NCBI GenBank assembly: GCA_002421825.1
Contig: DISR01000030.1
Span: forward strand, 682 to 21,997
Direction: 5' to 3'
DNA: 21,316 nt
From: Thiobacillus sp. UBA6205
GTDB lineage: Bacteria; Pseudomonadota; Gammaproteobacteria; Burkholderiales; Thiobacillaceae
Shown: positions 13,763-21,316 of the stretch, piece after piece
Position numbering within the stretch: the first letter of the stretch is position 1
How the letters are laid out: the number at the start of each line of letters is the position of its first letter
The notes under the pieces: model-generated
What the model was told of the DNA's origin: nothing
Database searches by the model: none
Seen by the model: the letters and a program-made list of their open reading frames with translations, nothing else
Made by a program: the position numbers and the translations under genes

Positions 13763-14585
13763 TACTGAGACTATTCTACCAATGCCGCTTTTCGCGCTCT
13801 CATCCTTTTTGGCCGCGGGTTTGTATGGCGTTTCCGCCTGGCAGCTTTTGCGCGGGCCTGCCGCGGCACGCAGTCCGCTGTGGGTTTCGGGCTTGCTGCT
13901 TGCGGGCATCGTTATACATGCTGCGTTGCTGGGCGCCAGCGTATTTCAGCCGGATGCCGTGCACCTGGGGTTTGCCAATGCCGTTTCGCTGGTCGCCTGG
14001 CTTTCGGTGTCGGTCTATGCTTTGACCGCGCTCAGGGTGCCTTTGCCGGGCATTCAGGGCTGGGTGGCCGCCATCGCTGCAGTCGGCGTGCTGTTTCCCC
14101 TGGTATTGCCGGATGCGCGTGCCGTGCCTTTCTCGCACACCTTTGGTTTTCGCCTGCATCTGGTTTTGTCGCTTTTGGCCTATTGCCTGCTGTTCATCGC
14201 GGCTTTGCAGGCGATCTTGATGTCGGCATTCGAGAAAAGGCTGCACCATGGCGCGGCGGCGGCGAGCATGCCTGGCATGCCGCCTTTGCTGACGCTGGAG
14301 TCGGTGCTGTTCAAGCTCATCTGGGCTGGGTTCGTCCTGCTGAGCCTGGCCTTGGCCAGCGGGTTTGTGTTCTCCGAGGAAATCTTCGGCAAGGCCATGA
14401 GCCTGAGCCACAAGACCTTCTTCGCGCTACTTTCCTGGCTGGTCTTTGGTGCGCTGCTGGCGGGGCGTGCCATCCGGGGCTGGCGCGGGCGCCTGGCCGT
14501 GCGCTGGACCATCACCGGTTTCGTGATGCTGCTGCTGGCCTATGTGGGCAGCAAGTTCGTTCTGGAAGTGTTGCTGCACCGCTGA
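13755..14585 (+). CDS. CcsA/YpjD-family cytochrome c assembly-like membrane protein
   Basis: 276-residue polytopic protein with about eight hydrophobic segments. It resembles the YpjD/CcsA family: HTFGFRLHLVLSLLAYCLLF and IAALQAILMSAFEKRL in the middle, then LTLESVLFKLIWAGFVLLSL and SHKTFFALLSWLVFGALLAG near the end. CcsA proteins handle heme for cytochrome c; the YpjD branch beside ffh has been linked to ion transport and its role is unsettled, so I call only the family. The same gene sits between ffh and yfjD in E. coli. The start is uncertain: ATG at 13755 (MEFTETILPMPLFALSS) or ATG at 13782; both follow weak ribosome sites. The first lies inside the right arm of the long inverted repeat, so folding of the leader could affect translation. 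Confidence 0.85.
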   Translation: MEFTETILPMPLFALSSFLAAGLYGVSAWQLLRGPAAARSPLWVSGLLLAGIVIHAALLGASVFQPDAVHLGFANAVSLVAWLSVSVYALTALRVPLPGIQGWVAAIAAVGVLFPLVLPDARAVPFSHTFGFRLHLVLSLLAYCLLFIAALQAILMSAFEKRLHHGAAAASMPGMPPLLTLESVLFKLIWAGFVLLSLALASGFVFSEEIFGKAMSLSHKTFFALLSWLVFGALLAGRAIRGWRGRLAVRWTITGFVMLLLAYVGSKFVLEVLLHR

Positions 14586-14620
14586 ACCGTTCCAACAACT
14601 GAAAACAGGCTCCGTCTCTA

Positions 14621-15919
14621 TTGGACTCGATCCCGACAAGCACGCTATTCGCCATCCTGGCCATACTTTTGCTGGTATCCGGTTTTTTCTCGGCCAGCGA
14701 AACCGCCATGATGGCCATCAACCGCTATCGCCTCAAGCACCAGGCGGAACAGGGGCATAAAGGCGCTAGGCGGGCTCTCGCCCTGTTGAACCAGACCGAC
14801 AAGCTGCTGGGCGTGATTCTGCTGGGCAACAACCTCGTCAATACCGGCGCCGCCACGCTATCCACCCTCATCGCCATCAGGCTGTTCGGGCAGGGCGAGG
14901 TCATCCTGTTTGCCGCCACTTCGCTGCTGACATTTTTCATCCTGGTATTCAGCGAAGTGACACCCAAGGTCATTGGCGCCTCCTACCCCGAGCGCATCGC
15001 CTACCCGGCGGGTTTCGTGCTGACGCCACTGCTCAAACTGGCCTACCCGGTGGTATGGTTCGTCAACCTTTTTGTTCAGGGCTTGCTGAAGCTGATGCGC
15101 ATCAAGCCCGGGCAGCAGGAGGGCGGCAACATGCTGGGCCTGGAGGAATTGCGTACCGTGGTGCTGGAGTCGGCCAAACTGCTGCCCAGGGAACACCGGC
15201 GCATACTGCTGAATATCCTGGGCCTGGAAAGCATCACGGTGGACGACGTGATGACGCCGCGCAGCCAGATCGAGGCCATCGACCTGGAGGACGACCTGGA
15301 AAGGATCAGCCGGCAAATCGCCACCAGCCATCATACCCGCCTGCTGGTTTATGAAGGTTCGCTCGACCGCATTGCCGGCATCCTGCACGTGCGCCGCGTC
15401 CTGCATGCGCTGGCGAGCGGAGAGTTCGCGCTCGATGCCCTGCGCGAAGTCCTGCAGGAACCCTATTTTGTCCCTGCCGGCACGCAGCTCTTCAGGCAGT
15501 TGCGCCAGTTCCAGGAAAACCAGAAGCGCCTTGCGCTGGTGGTGGACGAGTATGGCGAACTGCAGGGATTGGTGACGATGGAAGACCTGCTCGAAGAAAT
15601 GGTCGGCGAATTTACCACCCAGGCACCGGCGCAGTCCGGCTGGCTGCGCCGGATGGAGGATGGCAGTTGGCTGGTGGAAGGGTCGGCCCTGGTCAGGCAG
15701 ATCAACCGTAAATTGGGGCTGGATTTCCCGCTGGACGGCCCCAAAACGCTGAACGGTCTGCTGCTCGAATACCTGGAGGACATCCCCGAGGCGGGCGTGA
15801 GCGTTAAAATCGGCGAAACGCCAATCGAGATCGTCCAGACGCAGGACCGGGCGGTCAAAGTCGCCCGTATCGGGGCGCTTCTTGCCGGCGAGGCAGGCGC
15901 AAACGGGCCACAGGCTTAA
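14621..15919 (+). CDS. yfjD: CNNM/CorC-family membrane protein with CBS pair (YfjD-like)
   Basis: Member of the HlyC/CorC (CNNM, UPF0053) family, linked to magnesium or other cation efflux. 432 residues. The N-terminal CNNM transmembrane domain (about 1-185) has FFSASETAMMAINRYRLKH and LGVILLGNNLVNTGAATLST and ILVFSEVTPKVIGASYPERI. A linker and a CBS pair follow (about 200-330; VDDVMTPRSQIEAIDLEDDL, ALVVDEYGELQGLVTMEDLL). The C-terminal CorC/HlyC domain (about 340-425) has DGSWLVEGSALVRQINRKLG. The start is TTG at 14621, chosen because MDSIPTSTLFAI matches the family start and no ATG is near. It lies 35 bases after the ccsA-like gene and is probably in the same operon. Confidence 0.92.
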   Translation: MDSIPTSTLFAILAILLLVSGFFSASETAMMAINRYRLKHQAEQGHKGARRALALLNQTDKLLGVILLGNNLVNTGAATLSTLIAIRLFGQGEVILFAATSLLTFFILVFSEVTPKVIGASYPERIAYPAGFVLTPLLKLAYPVVWFVNLFVQGLLKLMRIKPGQQEGGNMLGLEELRTVVLESAKLLPREHRRILLNILGLESITVDDVMTPRSQIEAIDLEDDLERISRQIATSHHTRLLVYEGSLDRIAGILHVRRVLHALASGEFALDALREVLQEPYFVPAGTQLFRQLRQFQENQKRLALVVDEYGELQGLVTMEDLLEEMVGEFTTQAPAQSGWLRRMEDGSWLVEGSALVRQINRKLGLDFPLDGPKTLNGLLLEYLEDIPEAGVSVKIGETPIEIVQTQDRAVKVARIGALLAGEAGANGPQA

Positions 15920-15967
15920 TTTTTACGGGCTAGGGCCGATAACAGGCTGTCTGGACACTTAACAATC

Positions 15968-17689
15968 ATGGCTGCCGTTACCAATACGACCCATTCTCCC
16001 CTGACAGGCCTGGCCAGAACATTGGTGGCCCAGGGCCTGCTTTCCGAGCCGGATGCCGAGAGCATCTGGAGCAAGGCGGCAGGCAGCGGCGACAGTTTCG
16101 TTACCGAATTGCTGAAGGGCCGCCGCTTCAAGGCGATCCAGATTGCCGAGTTCGCCGCCAGCGCCTTCGGCTATCCCTTGTTCGACCTTAATGCCGTCGA
16201 TCCGGAAACGATGCCGCAGGGCGTCCTGGACTCGAAGCTCGCCCAGAAACGGCGCATGGTTGCCCTCTTCAAGCGCGGCAACAAGCTCTTTGTCGGCACC
16301 TCGGACCCCACCAACCTGCAGGCGCTCGATGAAATCAAGTTCCAGACAGGCCTCACGGTGGAGCCGGTGGTGGTCGAGGATGACAAGCTCGGCAAGCTTG
16401 TAGAAAAAGTGGCCGATGCGGCGGACAACACCATGGCGGTGCTCAATGCCGAAGATCTCAATCTGGAGTTTGCGGACGAGGAGGCGGCCGAATCGACGGA
16501 AACGCCTGGCGGCATCGAGATCGACGATGCGCCGGTCGTTCGCTACCTGCAGAAAATCATGCTGGATGCGATCAATACCGGCGCATCCGACATCCATTTC
16601 GAGCCTTACGAAAAGTACTATCGCATCCGTTACCGGCGTGACGGCATCCTTTATGAAATTGCGCAACCGCCGCTCGCGATCAAGGAAAAAATAGCCTCTC
16701 GAATCAAGGTCATTTCGCGGCTGGACATTTCCGAAAAGCGCATTCCCCAGGATGGCCGGATGAAAATGGTGCTGTCCAAGAACCGCGCCATCGATTTCAG
16801 GGTCAGCACCCTGCCGACGCTGTACGGGGAGAAAATCGTCATGCGCATTCTCGACCCGACCAGCGCGCAGTTGGGGGTCGATGCGCTCGGTTATGAGCCC
16901 TGGCAGAAGGAAATTCTGCTGAATGCGGTGCAGCGCCCTTACGGCATGGTGCTGGTGACCGGCCCCACCGGTTCGGGCAAGACGGTGTCGCTTTATACCT
17001 GCCTCAATATTCTGAACCAGCCCGGCGTCAACATTTCCACGGCCGAAGACCCAGCCGAAATCCAGTTGCCCGGCGTCAACCAGGTCAACGTCAACGACAA
17101 GGCGGGGCTGACATTCGCGGCGGCGCTGAAGTCCTTTCTGCGCCAGGATCCGGACATCATCATGGTGGGCGAGATCCGCGACCTGGAAACGGCGGATATT
17201 GCCATCAAGGCGGCGCAGACCGGCCACATGGTGCTGTCCACCCTGCACACCAACGATGCGCCGGGCACCTTGACCCGCCTTTTGAACATGGGGGTGGCGC
17301 CGTTCAACGTGGCCTCTTCGGTTATCTGCATCACTGCCCAGCGTCTGGCCAGAAAGCTGTGCTCGTGCAAGAAGCCCATCGATATTCCCAAAGAGGCATT
17401 GTTGCACGCCGGCTTCAAGGAAGAGGAACTGGACGGCAGCTGGCAGCCCTATCATGCGGGTGGATGCGAGATTTGCCAGGGTACCGGCTACAAGGGCCGT
17501 ACCGGCATTTACCAGGTCATGCCGATCACGGACGAGATGACGCGCATCATCCTGAAAAACGGTTCGGCCATGGACATCGCCGACCAGGCGCGGCGTGAGG
17601 GCGTACTGGATTTGCGCCAGGCCGGCCTGCTCAAGGTCAAGGCCGGCATCACTTCGCTTGAGGAAGTCGAAGCGGTAACCAATCTTTGA
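15968..17689 (+). CDS. pilB: Type IV pilus assembly ATPase PilB
   Basis: Cytoplasmic hexameric motor that drives pilus extension. 573 residues. The N-terminal T2SSE_N domain is about 1-150. The ATPase core has SDIHFEPYEKYYRIRYRRDG (arginine-rich fingers), Walker A GPTGSGKT (332-339), STAEDPAEIQLPG (Asp box), DPDIIMVGEIRD (Walker B, 394-405) and GHMVLSTLHTND (His box, 419-430). A zinc site follows, with C465, C467, C500 and C503; the first pair is C-x-C instead of the C-x2-C I expect. The ATG at 15968 has only a weak ribosome site. It is first in pilB-pilC-pilD, 23 bases before pilC. No pilin gene is in the window. Confidence 0.96.
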   Translation: MAAVTNTTHSPLTGLARTLVAQGLLSEPDAESIWSKAAGSGDSFVTELLKGRRFKAIQIAEFAASAFGYPLFDLNAVDPETMPQGVLDSKLAQKRRMVALFKRGNKLFVGTSDPTNLQALDEIKFQTGLTVEPVVVEDDKLGKLVEKVADAADNTMAVLNAEDLNLEFADEEAAESTETPGGIEIDDAPVVRYLQKIMLDAINTGASDIHFEPYEKYYRIRYRRDGILYEIAQPPLAIKEKIASRIKVISRLDISEKRIPQDGRMKMVLSKNRAIDFRVSTLPTLYGEKIVMRILDPTSAQLGVDALGYEPWQKEILLNAVQRPYGMVLVTGPTGSGKTVSLYTCLNILNQPGVNISTAEDPAEIQLPGVNQVNVNDKAGLTFAAALKSFLRQDPDIIMVGEIRDLETADIAIKAAQTGHMVLSTLHTNDAPGTLTRLLNMGVAPFNVASSVICITAQRLARKLCSCKKPIDIPKEALLHAGFKEEELDGSWQPYHAGGCEICQGTGYKGRTGIYQVMPITDEMTRIILKNGSAMDIADQARREGVLDLRQAGLLKVKAGITSLEEVEAVTNL

Positions 17690-17712
17690 TGTAAACGAAT
17701 CGGGAGACGCAC

Positions 17713-18933
17713 ATGGCAGTCGCAGCGACCAAGGATGCCACTTATATCTGGGAGGGCAGGGACAAGAAAGGCAAGAAGCTCAGCGGCCAGATGCTGGCTC
17801 CCGGCGAGGCGCTGGTCTCGGCCCAGTTGCGCCGCCAGGGCATTACGGCCACCAAGGTCAAAAAGCAGAGCACGCTCTTCGCCAAGACCGGCAAGATCAA
17901 GGAAAAGGACATCACCCTGTTTACCCGCCAGATGGCCGTGATGATGAAGGCCGGCGTGCCCCTGCTGCAGTCCTTCGACATCGTCGGGCGCGGCGCCGCC
18001 AATCCGGCCGTCCAGCGCCTGCTGGCGGAAGTGAAGGCGGACATCGAAAAGGGCAACAGCATGCACCAGGCCTTTGCCAAGCACCCCAAGCATTTCGACA
18101 AGCTGTTCGTAAACCTTGTGGAGGCCGGCGAGGCGGCGGGCATTCTGGAAGACGTGCTGGAGAGGCTGGCGACATACAAGGAAAAGATTCTCGCCATCAA
18201 GGGCAAGATCAAATCAGCGCTGTTCTATCCGGCGGCGGTGATCGTGGTGGCGTTCATCGTCACCGCGGCGATCATGATTTTCGTGATTCCTGCGTTCAAG
18301 GAACTGTTCACCGGTTTTGGCGCCGACCTTCCCGGCCCGACCATGCTGGTCATGAAGATGTCGGACTATTTCGTGGCGAACTGGTACCTCATTTTCGGCG
18401 GGCTGGGCGCTGCCATCTACGGGTTTGTGCAATTGTGGAAACGCTCGAAGAAAGTTCAGCGTGTCATGGACAAGCTCATGCTGCGGTTGCCGATATTCGG
18501 GCCCGTGATCGAAAAGGCCACCATCGCGCGCTGGACCCGCACCCTGTCCACCATGTTCGCGGCCGGCGTCCCCCTGGTTGAGGCGCTGGAGTCGGTCGGC
18601 GGCGCCGCGGGCAACCAGCTGTACGTTGAGGCCACGGACAAGATTCGCTCCGAAGTGGCGACCGGCAGTTCGCTCACCGTCGCCATGCAGGGAACCAACC
18701 GTTTCCCAAACATGGTGCTGCAGATGACCGCCATCGGCGAGGAGTCGGGCGCGCTCGATTCCATGCTCGGCAAGGTGGCAGACTTTTACGAGCGCGAAGT
18801 CGATGATGCGGTGGAGGCGATTTCCAGCCTGATCGAGCCCTTGATCATGGTGGTGCTGGGCACGCTGATCGGCGGCCTGGTGATTGCCATGTACCTGCCC
18901 ATCTTCAAGATGGGTGCCGTGGTCGGCGAATGA
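17713..18933 (+). CDS. pilC: Type IV pilus platform protein PilC
   Basis: Inner-membrane platform that couples the PilB and PilT motors to pilin insertion. 406 residues, usual length. An N-terminal cytoplasmic region (TYIWEGRDKKGKKLSGQMLA) precedes two T2SSF domains. The first begins ITLFTRQMAVMMKAGVPLLQ, and the second ARWTRTLSTMFAAGVPLVEA. Membrane helices are at about 175-195, 224-242 and 375-395. The signatures GEAAGILEDVLERLA and GEESGALDSMLGKVADFYE occur once per repeat. A GGGAG ribosome site lies 8 bases before the ATG. The stop overlaps the start of pilD. Confidence 0.96.
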   Translation: MAVAATKDATYIWEGRDKKGKKLSGQMLAPGEALVSAQLRRQGITATKVKKQSTLFAKTGKIKEKDITLFTRQMAVMMKAGVPLLQSFDIVGRGAANPAVQRLLAEVKADIEKGNSMHQAFAKHPKHFDKLFVNLVEAGEAAGILEDVLERLATYKEKILAIKGKIKSALFYPAAVIVVAFIVTAAIMIFVIPAFKELFTGFGADLPGPTMLVMKMSDYFVANWYLIFGGLGAAIYGFVQLWKRSKKVQRVMDKLMLRLPIFGPVIEKATIARWTRTLSTMFAAGVPLVEALESVGGAAGNQLYVEATDKIRSEVATGSSLTVAMQGTNRFPNMVLQMTAIGEESGALDSMLGKVADFYEREVDDAVEAISSLIEPLIMVVLGTLIGGLVIAMYLPIFKMGAVVGE

Positions 18934-19784
18934 TGTATCTTGCCGAGGAGCCGGCCCTGTTTGCAGGGCTGGTTTTTTTATTGGGGCTTGCGGTCGGCAG
19001 TTTTCTCAATGTCGTCATCCACCGGCTGCCGCGCATGCTGGAAGCGGACTGGCAGGCGCAGTGCGCCGAGCTCAGGGGCGAAACCCCGCAGACGCCGCAG
19101 CCTGCCTACACCCTCTCGACCCCGCGCTCAGCCTGCCCGCCCTGCGGCCACCGAATCACCGCGCTGGAAAACATCCCCGTCCTGTCCTGGCTGTATTTGC
19201 GCGGCCGCTGTTCTGCGTGCGGCAGCCGCATCAGCGCACGCTATCCGCTGGTGGAACTGCTGACGGCGATTTTGTCCGCACTTGCGGCCTGGCAGTATGG
19301 TTTTGGCGCGTTTGCGCTGGGAACCATCGTATTTGTCTGGGCGCTCATCGCGCTGGCCTTCATCGATCTCGACACCACGCTGTTGCCAGACGACATTACG
19401 CTGCCACTGCTGTGGCTGGGCCTGCTGTTCAATGTGTTTGGAGTTTTCACCAGCCTGCAGTCGGCCGTGATCGGCGCCATGGCAGGTTATCTTTCCCTGT
19501 GGAGCGTGTACTGGCTGTTCAAGCTGGCCACCGGCAAGGACGGCATGGGCTATGGCGATTTCAAGCTGCTTGCGGCGATCGGCGCTTGGCTGGGCTGGGA
19601 GATGCTGCCGTTGACCATCCTGCTTTCTTCCGCGGTCGGCGCCGCCGTGGGCATCGCCATGGTGCTTCTCGTCAAGCATGACCGGCGCATACCCATTCCC
19701 TTCGGGCCTTATCTGGCCGGCGGCGGCGTGATCGCCCTGTTTTTCGGTGCGCCCATCATGCAGGCCTATCTGGGCAGTTTCTGA
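18930..19784 (+). CDS. pilD: Prepilin peptidase/N-methyltransferase PilD
   Basis: Bifunctional inner-membrane aspartic protease that cleaves class III prepilin leaders and N-methylates the new first residue. 284 residues. The N-terminal methyltransferase domain has GSFLNVVIHRLPRM (23-36) and the zinc site C69, C72, C94 and C97 (SACPPCGH, RCSACGS). The peptidase part has catalytic Asp in FIDLDTTLLPD (146, 148) and D210 in GMGYGDFKLLA. About eight transmembrane helices are seen. The start ATG at 18930 overlaps the pilC stop, and the stop overlaps coaE by 1 base. It probably also processes type II secretion pseudopilins if the genome has them. Confidence 0.95.
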   Translation: MMYLAEEPALFAGLVFLLGLAVGSFLNVVIHRLPRMLEADWQAQCAELRGETPQTPQPAYTLSTPRSACPPCGHRITALENIPVLSWLYLRGRCSACGSRISARYPLVELLTAILSALAAWQYGFGAFALGTIVFVWALIALAFIDLDTTLLPDDITLPLLWLGLLFNVFGVFTSLQSAVIGAMAGYLSLWSVYWLFKLATGKDGMGYGDFKLLAAIGAWLGWEMLPLTILLSSAVGAAVGIAMVLLVKHDRRIPIPFGPYLAGGGVIALFFGAPIMQAYLGSF

Positions 19785-20389
19785 TGCTCAGGGTCGGCGT
19801 TACCGGCGGGCTGGGCGCGGGCAAATCGACAGTGAGCCAGATGTTCGCCAGGCTGGGCGCGCCGGTCATCGATGCCGACGAGATTTCGCACGAGCTGACC
19901 GCAAGGGGGGGGAACGCCATACCCGCGATCCGGGAAAGCTTCGGAGAGGCCGCATTCAATCCGGACGGCAGTTTGAGCCGCGCCGCGCTGCGGGCGCGCA
20001 TACTCGCGGACAAGGCCGCAAAGAAAGAATTGGAGGGCATTCTCCATCCGCGCATCCGGGCCGAGGCCGGGCGCAGGCTGGCAGAGACGAACGCGCCCTA
20101 TGTCTTGCTGGTCGTCCCCCTGCTGCTGGAAACCGGCGCCTACGGAGACATGATCGACCGCGTGCTGGTGGTTGATTGCAATGAAGAAACGCAGCTGCAG
20201 CGTGCGCTGGCGCGGGGCGGCTGGAGCGAGACGGAGATTCGCGCCATGCTTGCTAGCCAGGCCTCCCGCAAGGACAGACTGGCGCATGCGGACGACGTCA
20301 TCGATTCGGATTGCGACCTGGCCGAGCTAAACAGCCGTGTGGCGGCGCTGGACCGAGAATACCGCCGGATGTCCGCCCAAATGCTTTGA
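19784..20389 (+). CDS. coaE: Dephospho-CoA kinase CoaE
   Basis: Last step of coenzyme A synthesis: phosphorylates the ribose 3'-OH of dephospho-CoA with ATP. 201 residues. The P-loop GGLGAGKST is at 8-16, right after the start MLRVGVT. The CoA-binding region has GAPVIDADEISHEL and ILHPRIRAEAGRRLAE, and VVPLLLETGAY and VLVVDCNEETQLQRALARGG are family blocks. The C-terminal HADDVIDSDCDLAELNSRV is the usual lid/tail. It follows pilD with a 1-base overlap, an arrangement known in many beta- and gammaproteobacteria, so it is probably translated from the pil mRNA. Confidence 0.95.
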   Translation: MLRVGVTGGLGAGKSTVSQMFARLGAPVIDADEISHELTARGGNAIPAIRESFGEAAFNPDGSLSRAALRARILADKAAKKELEGILHPRIRAEAGRRLAETNAPYVLLVVPLLLETGAYGDMIDRVLVVDCNEETQLQRALARGGWSETEIRAMLASQASRKDRLAHADDVIDSDCDLAELNSRVAALDREYRRMSAQML

Positions 20390-20449
20390 TTTTGCTCGGC
20401 AATCGGGGAAAATCGGGACAAACCCACATATTTCAGGTTCAGGCCGCGC

Positions 20450-21208
20450 GTGATCCGCTACGAATACCCGCTCAACGAACGTGTCCGCACCCTATTGCGG
20501 CTGGAGGACCTGTTCGACCGGCTCAACTGGCATGTGCAGGGAGAGCATCCCTACAATCATCATGCCGCCCTGGTGACGCTGTTCGAAATCGCGGACGTTG
20601 CCGCCAGGGGCGACCTCAAGACGGATCTCCTGCAGGAGCTCGAGCGCCAGCGCTCCGCGCTGTCGGTGCTGCGAGGCAACCCGGATGTGGAGCAGACTCG
20701 CCTCGACGGCGTGCTGCAGGAAATTGACATGGCCCATGCCGGCATCTACCGGCTGGCGGGCCGCATCGGACAGCACATGAAGGAGGACGAGTGGCTGACT
20801 GCGGTGAGGCAGCGCGCCATTATTCCGGGCGGACTGTGCGAGTTCGACCTTCCCGCATACCATCGCTGGCTGCATGAGCCCACGGAAACCAGGCACGCAA
20901 ATCTGCGGCAATGGCTCGCACCCATGCTGCCGGTGCGTTCAGGCCTCGACATCGTATTGCGCCTGATGCGTGAAAGCTGCCGTCCGGGGATGCAACAGGC
21001 CATCAACGGCGTGTATCAGCAGATGCTGGAGTCCGGCGCGCGGCCGGCGCAGATGATCCGGGTCGGCGTGGACGAGGAATTTTGCTGCGTGCCGGAAATT
21101 TCGGCCAACAAATACATGCTCAATATCCGTTTTGTGCGCAGCCTGCCGGGCGAATCCAAGGTGTGCGCGGATTCCATGCCCTTCGAGCTGACTTTCTGCA
21201 CACTATGA
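20450..21208 (+). CDS. zapD: Cell division protein ZapD
   Basis: Cytoplasmic dimer that binds the FtsZ C-terminal tail and bundles protofilaments at the Z ring. 252 residues. The start is GTG at 20450, giving MIRYEYPLNERVRTLLRLED, the family N-terminus. Other family blocks are DLFDRLNWHVQGEHPYNHHA and ALVTLFEIADVAARGDLKTD, then DEWLTAVRQRAIIPGGLCEF and DLPAYHRWLHEPTETRHANL, and ISANKYMLNIRF near the end. It follows coaE after a 60-base gap, and its stop overlaps the yacG start by 4 bases. A ribosome site AGG lies about 8 bases before the GTG. Confidence 0.94.
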   Translation: MIRYEYPLNERVRTLLRLEDLFDRLNWHVQGEHPYNHHAALVTLFEIADVAARGDLKTDLLQELERQRSALSVLRGNPDVEQTRLDGVLQEIDMAHAGIYRLAGRIGQHMKEDEWLTAVRQRAIIPGGLCEFDLPAYHRWLHEPTETRHANLRQWLAPMLPVRSGLDIVLRLMRESCRPGMQQAINGVYQQMLESGARPAQMIRVGVDEEFCCVPEISANKYMLNIRFVRSLPGESKVCADSMPFELTFCTL

Positions 21209-21316
21209 AGGACATGCCGGAAAAAGCGCCGCTGGTCGCCTGCCCCTGCTGCGGGACGGAAGTGCTCTGGGAGCCGCGCAACAAGCACCGCCCGTTTTGC
21301 AGCGAACGCTGCAAGC
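21205..21316 (+). CDS. yacG: DNA gyrase inhibitor YacG, N-terminal part
   Basis: Small zinc protein that binds the gyrase GyrB C-terminal region and inhibits supercoiling. The window ends after 37 codons. The visible part is MKDMPEKAPLVACPCCGTEV and then LWEPRNKHRPFCSERCK, which holds all four zinc Cys (C13, C16, C32, C36) in the family spacing. The ATG overlaps the zapD stop (ATGA). The coaE-zapD-yacG order is conserved. The missing C-terminal tail is usually short and acidic. Confidence 0.92.
   Translation, partial: MKDMPEKAPLVACPCCGTEVLWEPRNKHRPFCSERCK

Noticed and set aside
15959..17455. A 498-codon open frame antisense to pilB
   Set aside because: It is the complement of a strongly conserved ATPase gene, has shadow-frame composition and no domain, and lacks its own context.
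1..21316. CRISPR array, tRNA or rRNA genes, toxin-antitoxin or defence genes
   Set aside because: All gaps between genes were read; none holds regularly spaced repeats or a cloverleaf, and every substantial reading frame with protein-like composition is accounted for.

Overview
The window is a G+C-rich chromosomal segment made almost entirely of conserved housekeeping genes. Gene content, order and protein sequences (type IVa pilus pilBCD followed by coaE-zapD-yacG; rpsP-rimM-trmD-rplS; rpsU-yqeY-dnaG-rpoD divergent from tsaD; ffh divergent from a CcsA/YpjD gene and a YfjD-type CNNM gene) point to a Betaproteobacterium, plausibly of the Nitrosomonadales. That placement is inferred from synteny and protein similarity recalled from memory; no search was run. 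I see no tRNA, rRNA, CRISPR array, insertion sequence, prophage or defence island.

Layout. 1-2971 (minus) is the macromolecular-synthesis operon, read right to left: rpsU, a strong terminator hairpin, yqeY, dnaG, and the first 136 codons of rpoD, cut by the window edge. 3041-4809 (plus) holds tsaD, divergent from rpsU, overlapped by an RluF-like pseudouridine synthase. 4914-6338 (minus) holds plsY and an unrecognised membrane protein. 6375-7468 (plus) holds folB, divergent from plsY, and a TSUP (TauE/SafE) permease. 7488-8841 (minus) holds ogt and xerD. 8920-10884 (minus) is rpsP-rimM-trmD-rplS. 11112-12204 (plus) holds two exported envelope proteins of unknown role, a lipoprotein and a small beta-barrel, lying between rpsP and ffh. 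12276-13616 (minus) is ffh. 13755-15919 (plus) holds the CcsA/YpjD and CNNM membrane proteins. 15968-21316 (plus) is pilB-pilC-pilD-coaE-zapD-yacG, with yacG cut by the window end.

How the genes relate. The minus-strand operons cover translation (S21, S16, L19, RimM, TrmD), replication and transcription start-up (DnaG, RpoD), and protein targeting (Ffh). The right end builds the type IV pilus motor, platform and prepilin peptidase and adds coenzyme A synthesis and division factors, as in many beta- and gammaproteobacteria.

I did not find a convincing undescribed system. The most unusual signals are non-coding: a 26-nt inverted repeat (24 of 26 matched) in the divergent ffh/ccsA region whose right arm covers the proposed ccsA start codon; an octamer-repeat hairpin between two convergent genes at 4838-4898; two adjacent perfect dyads just before rplS; and a terminator between rpsU and yqeY. 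The two uncharacterised envelope genes between rpsP and ffh are the only accessory-looking coding content. No stretch longer than about 230 bases lacks a gene.
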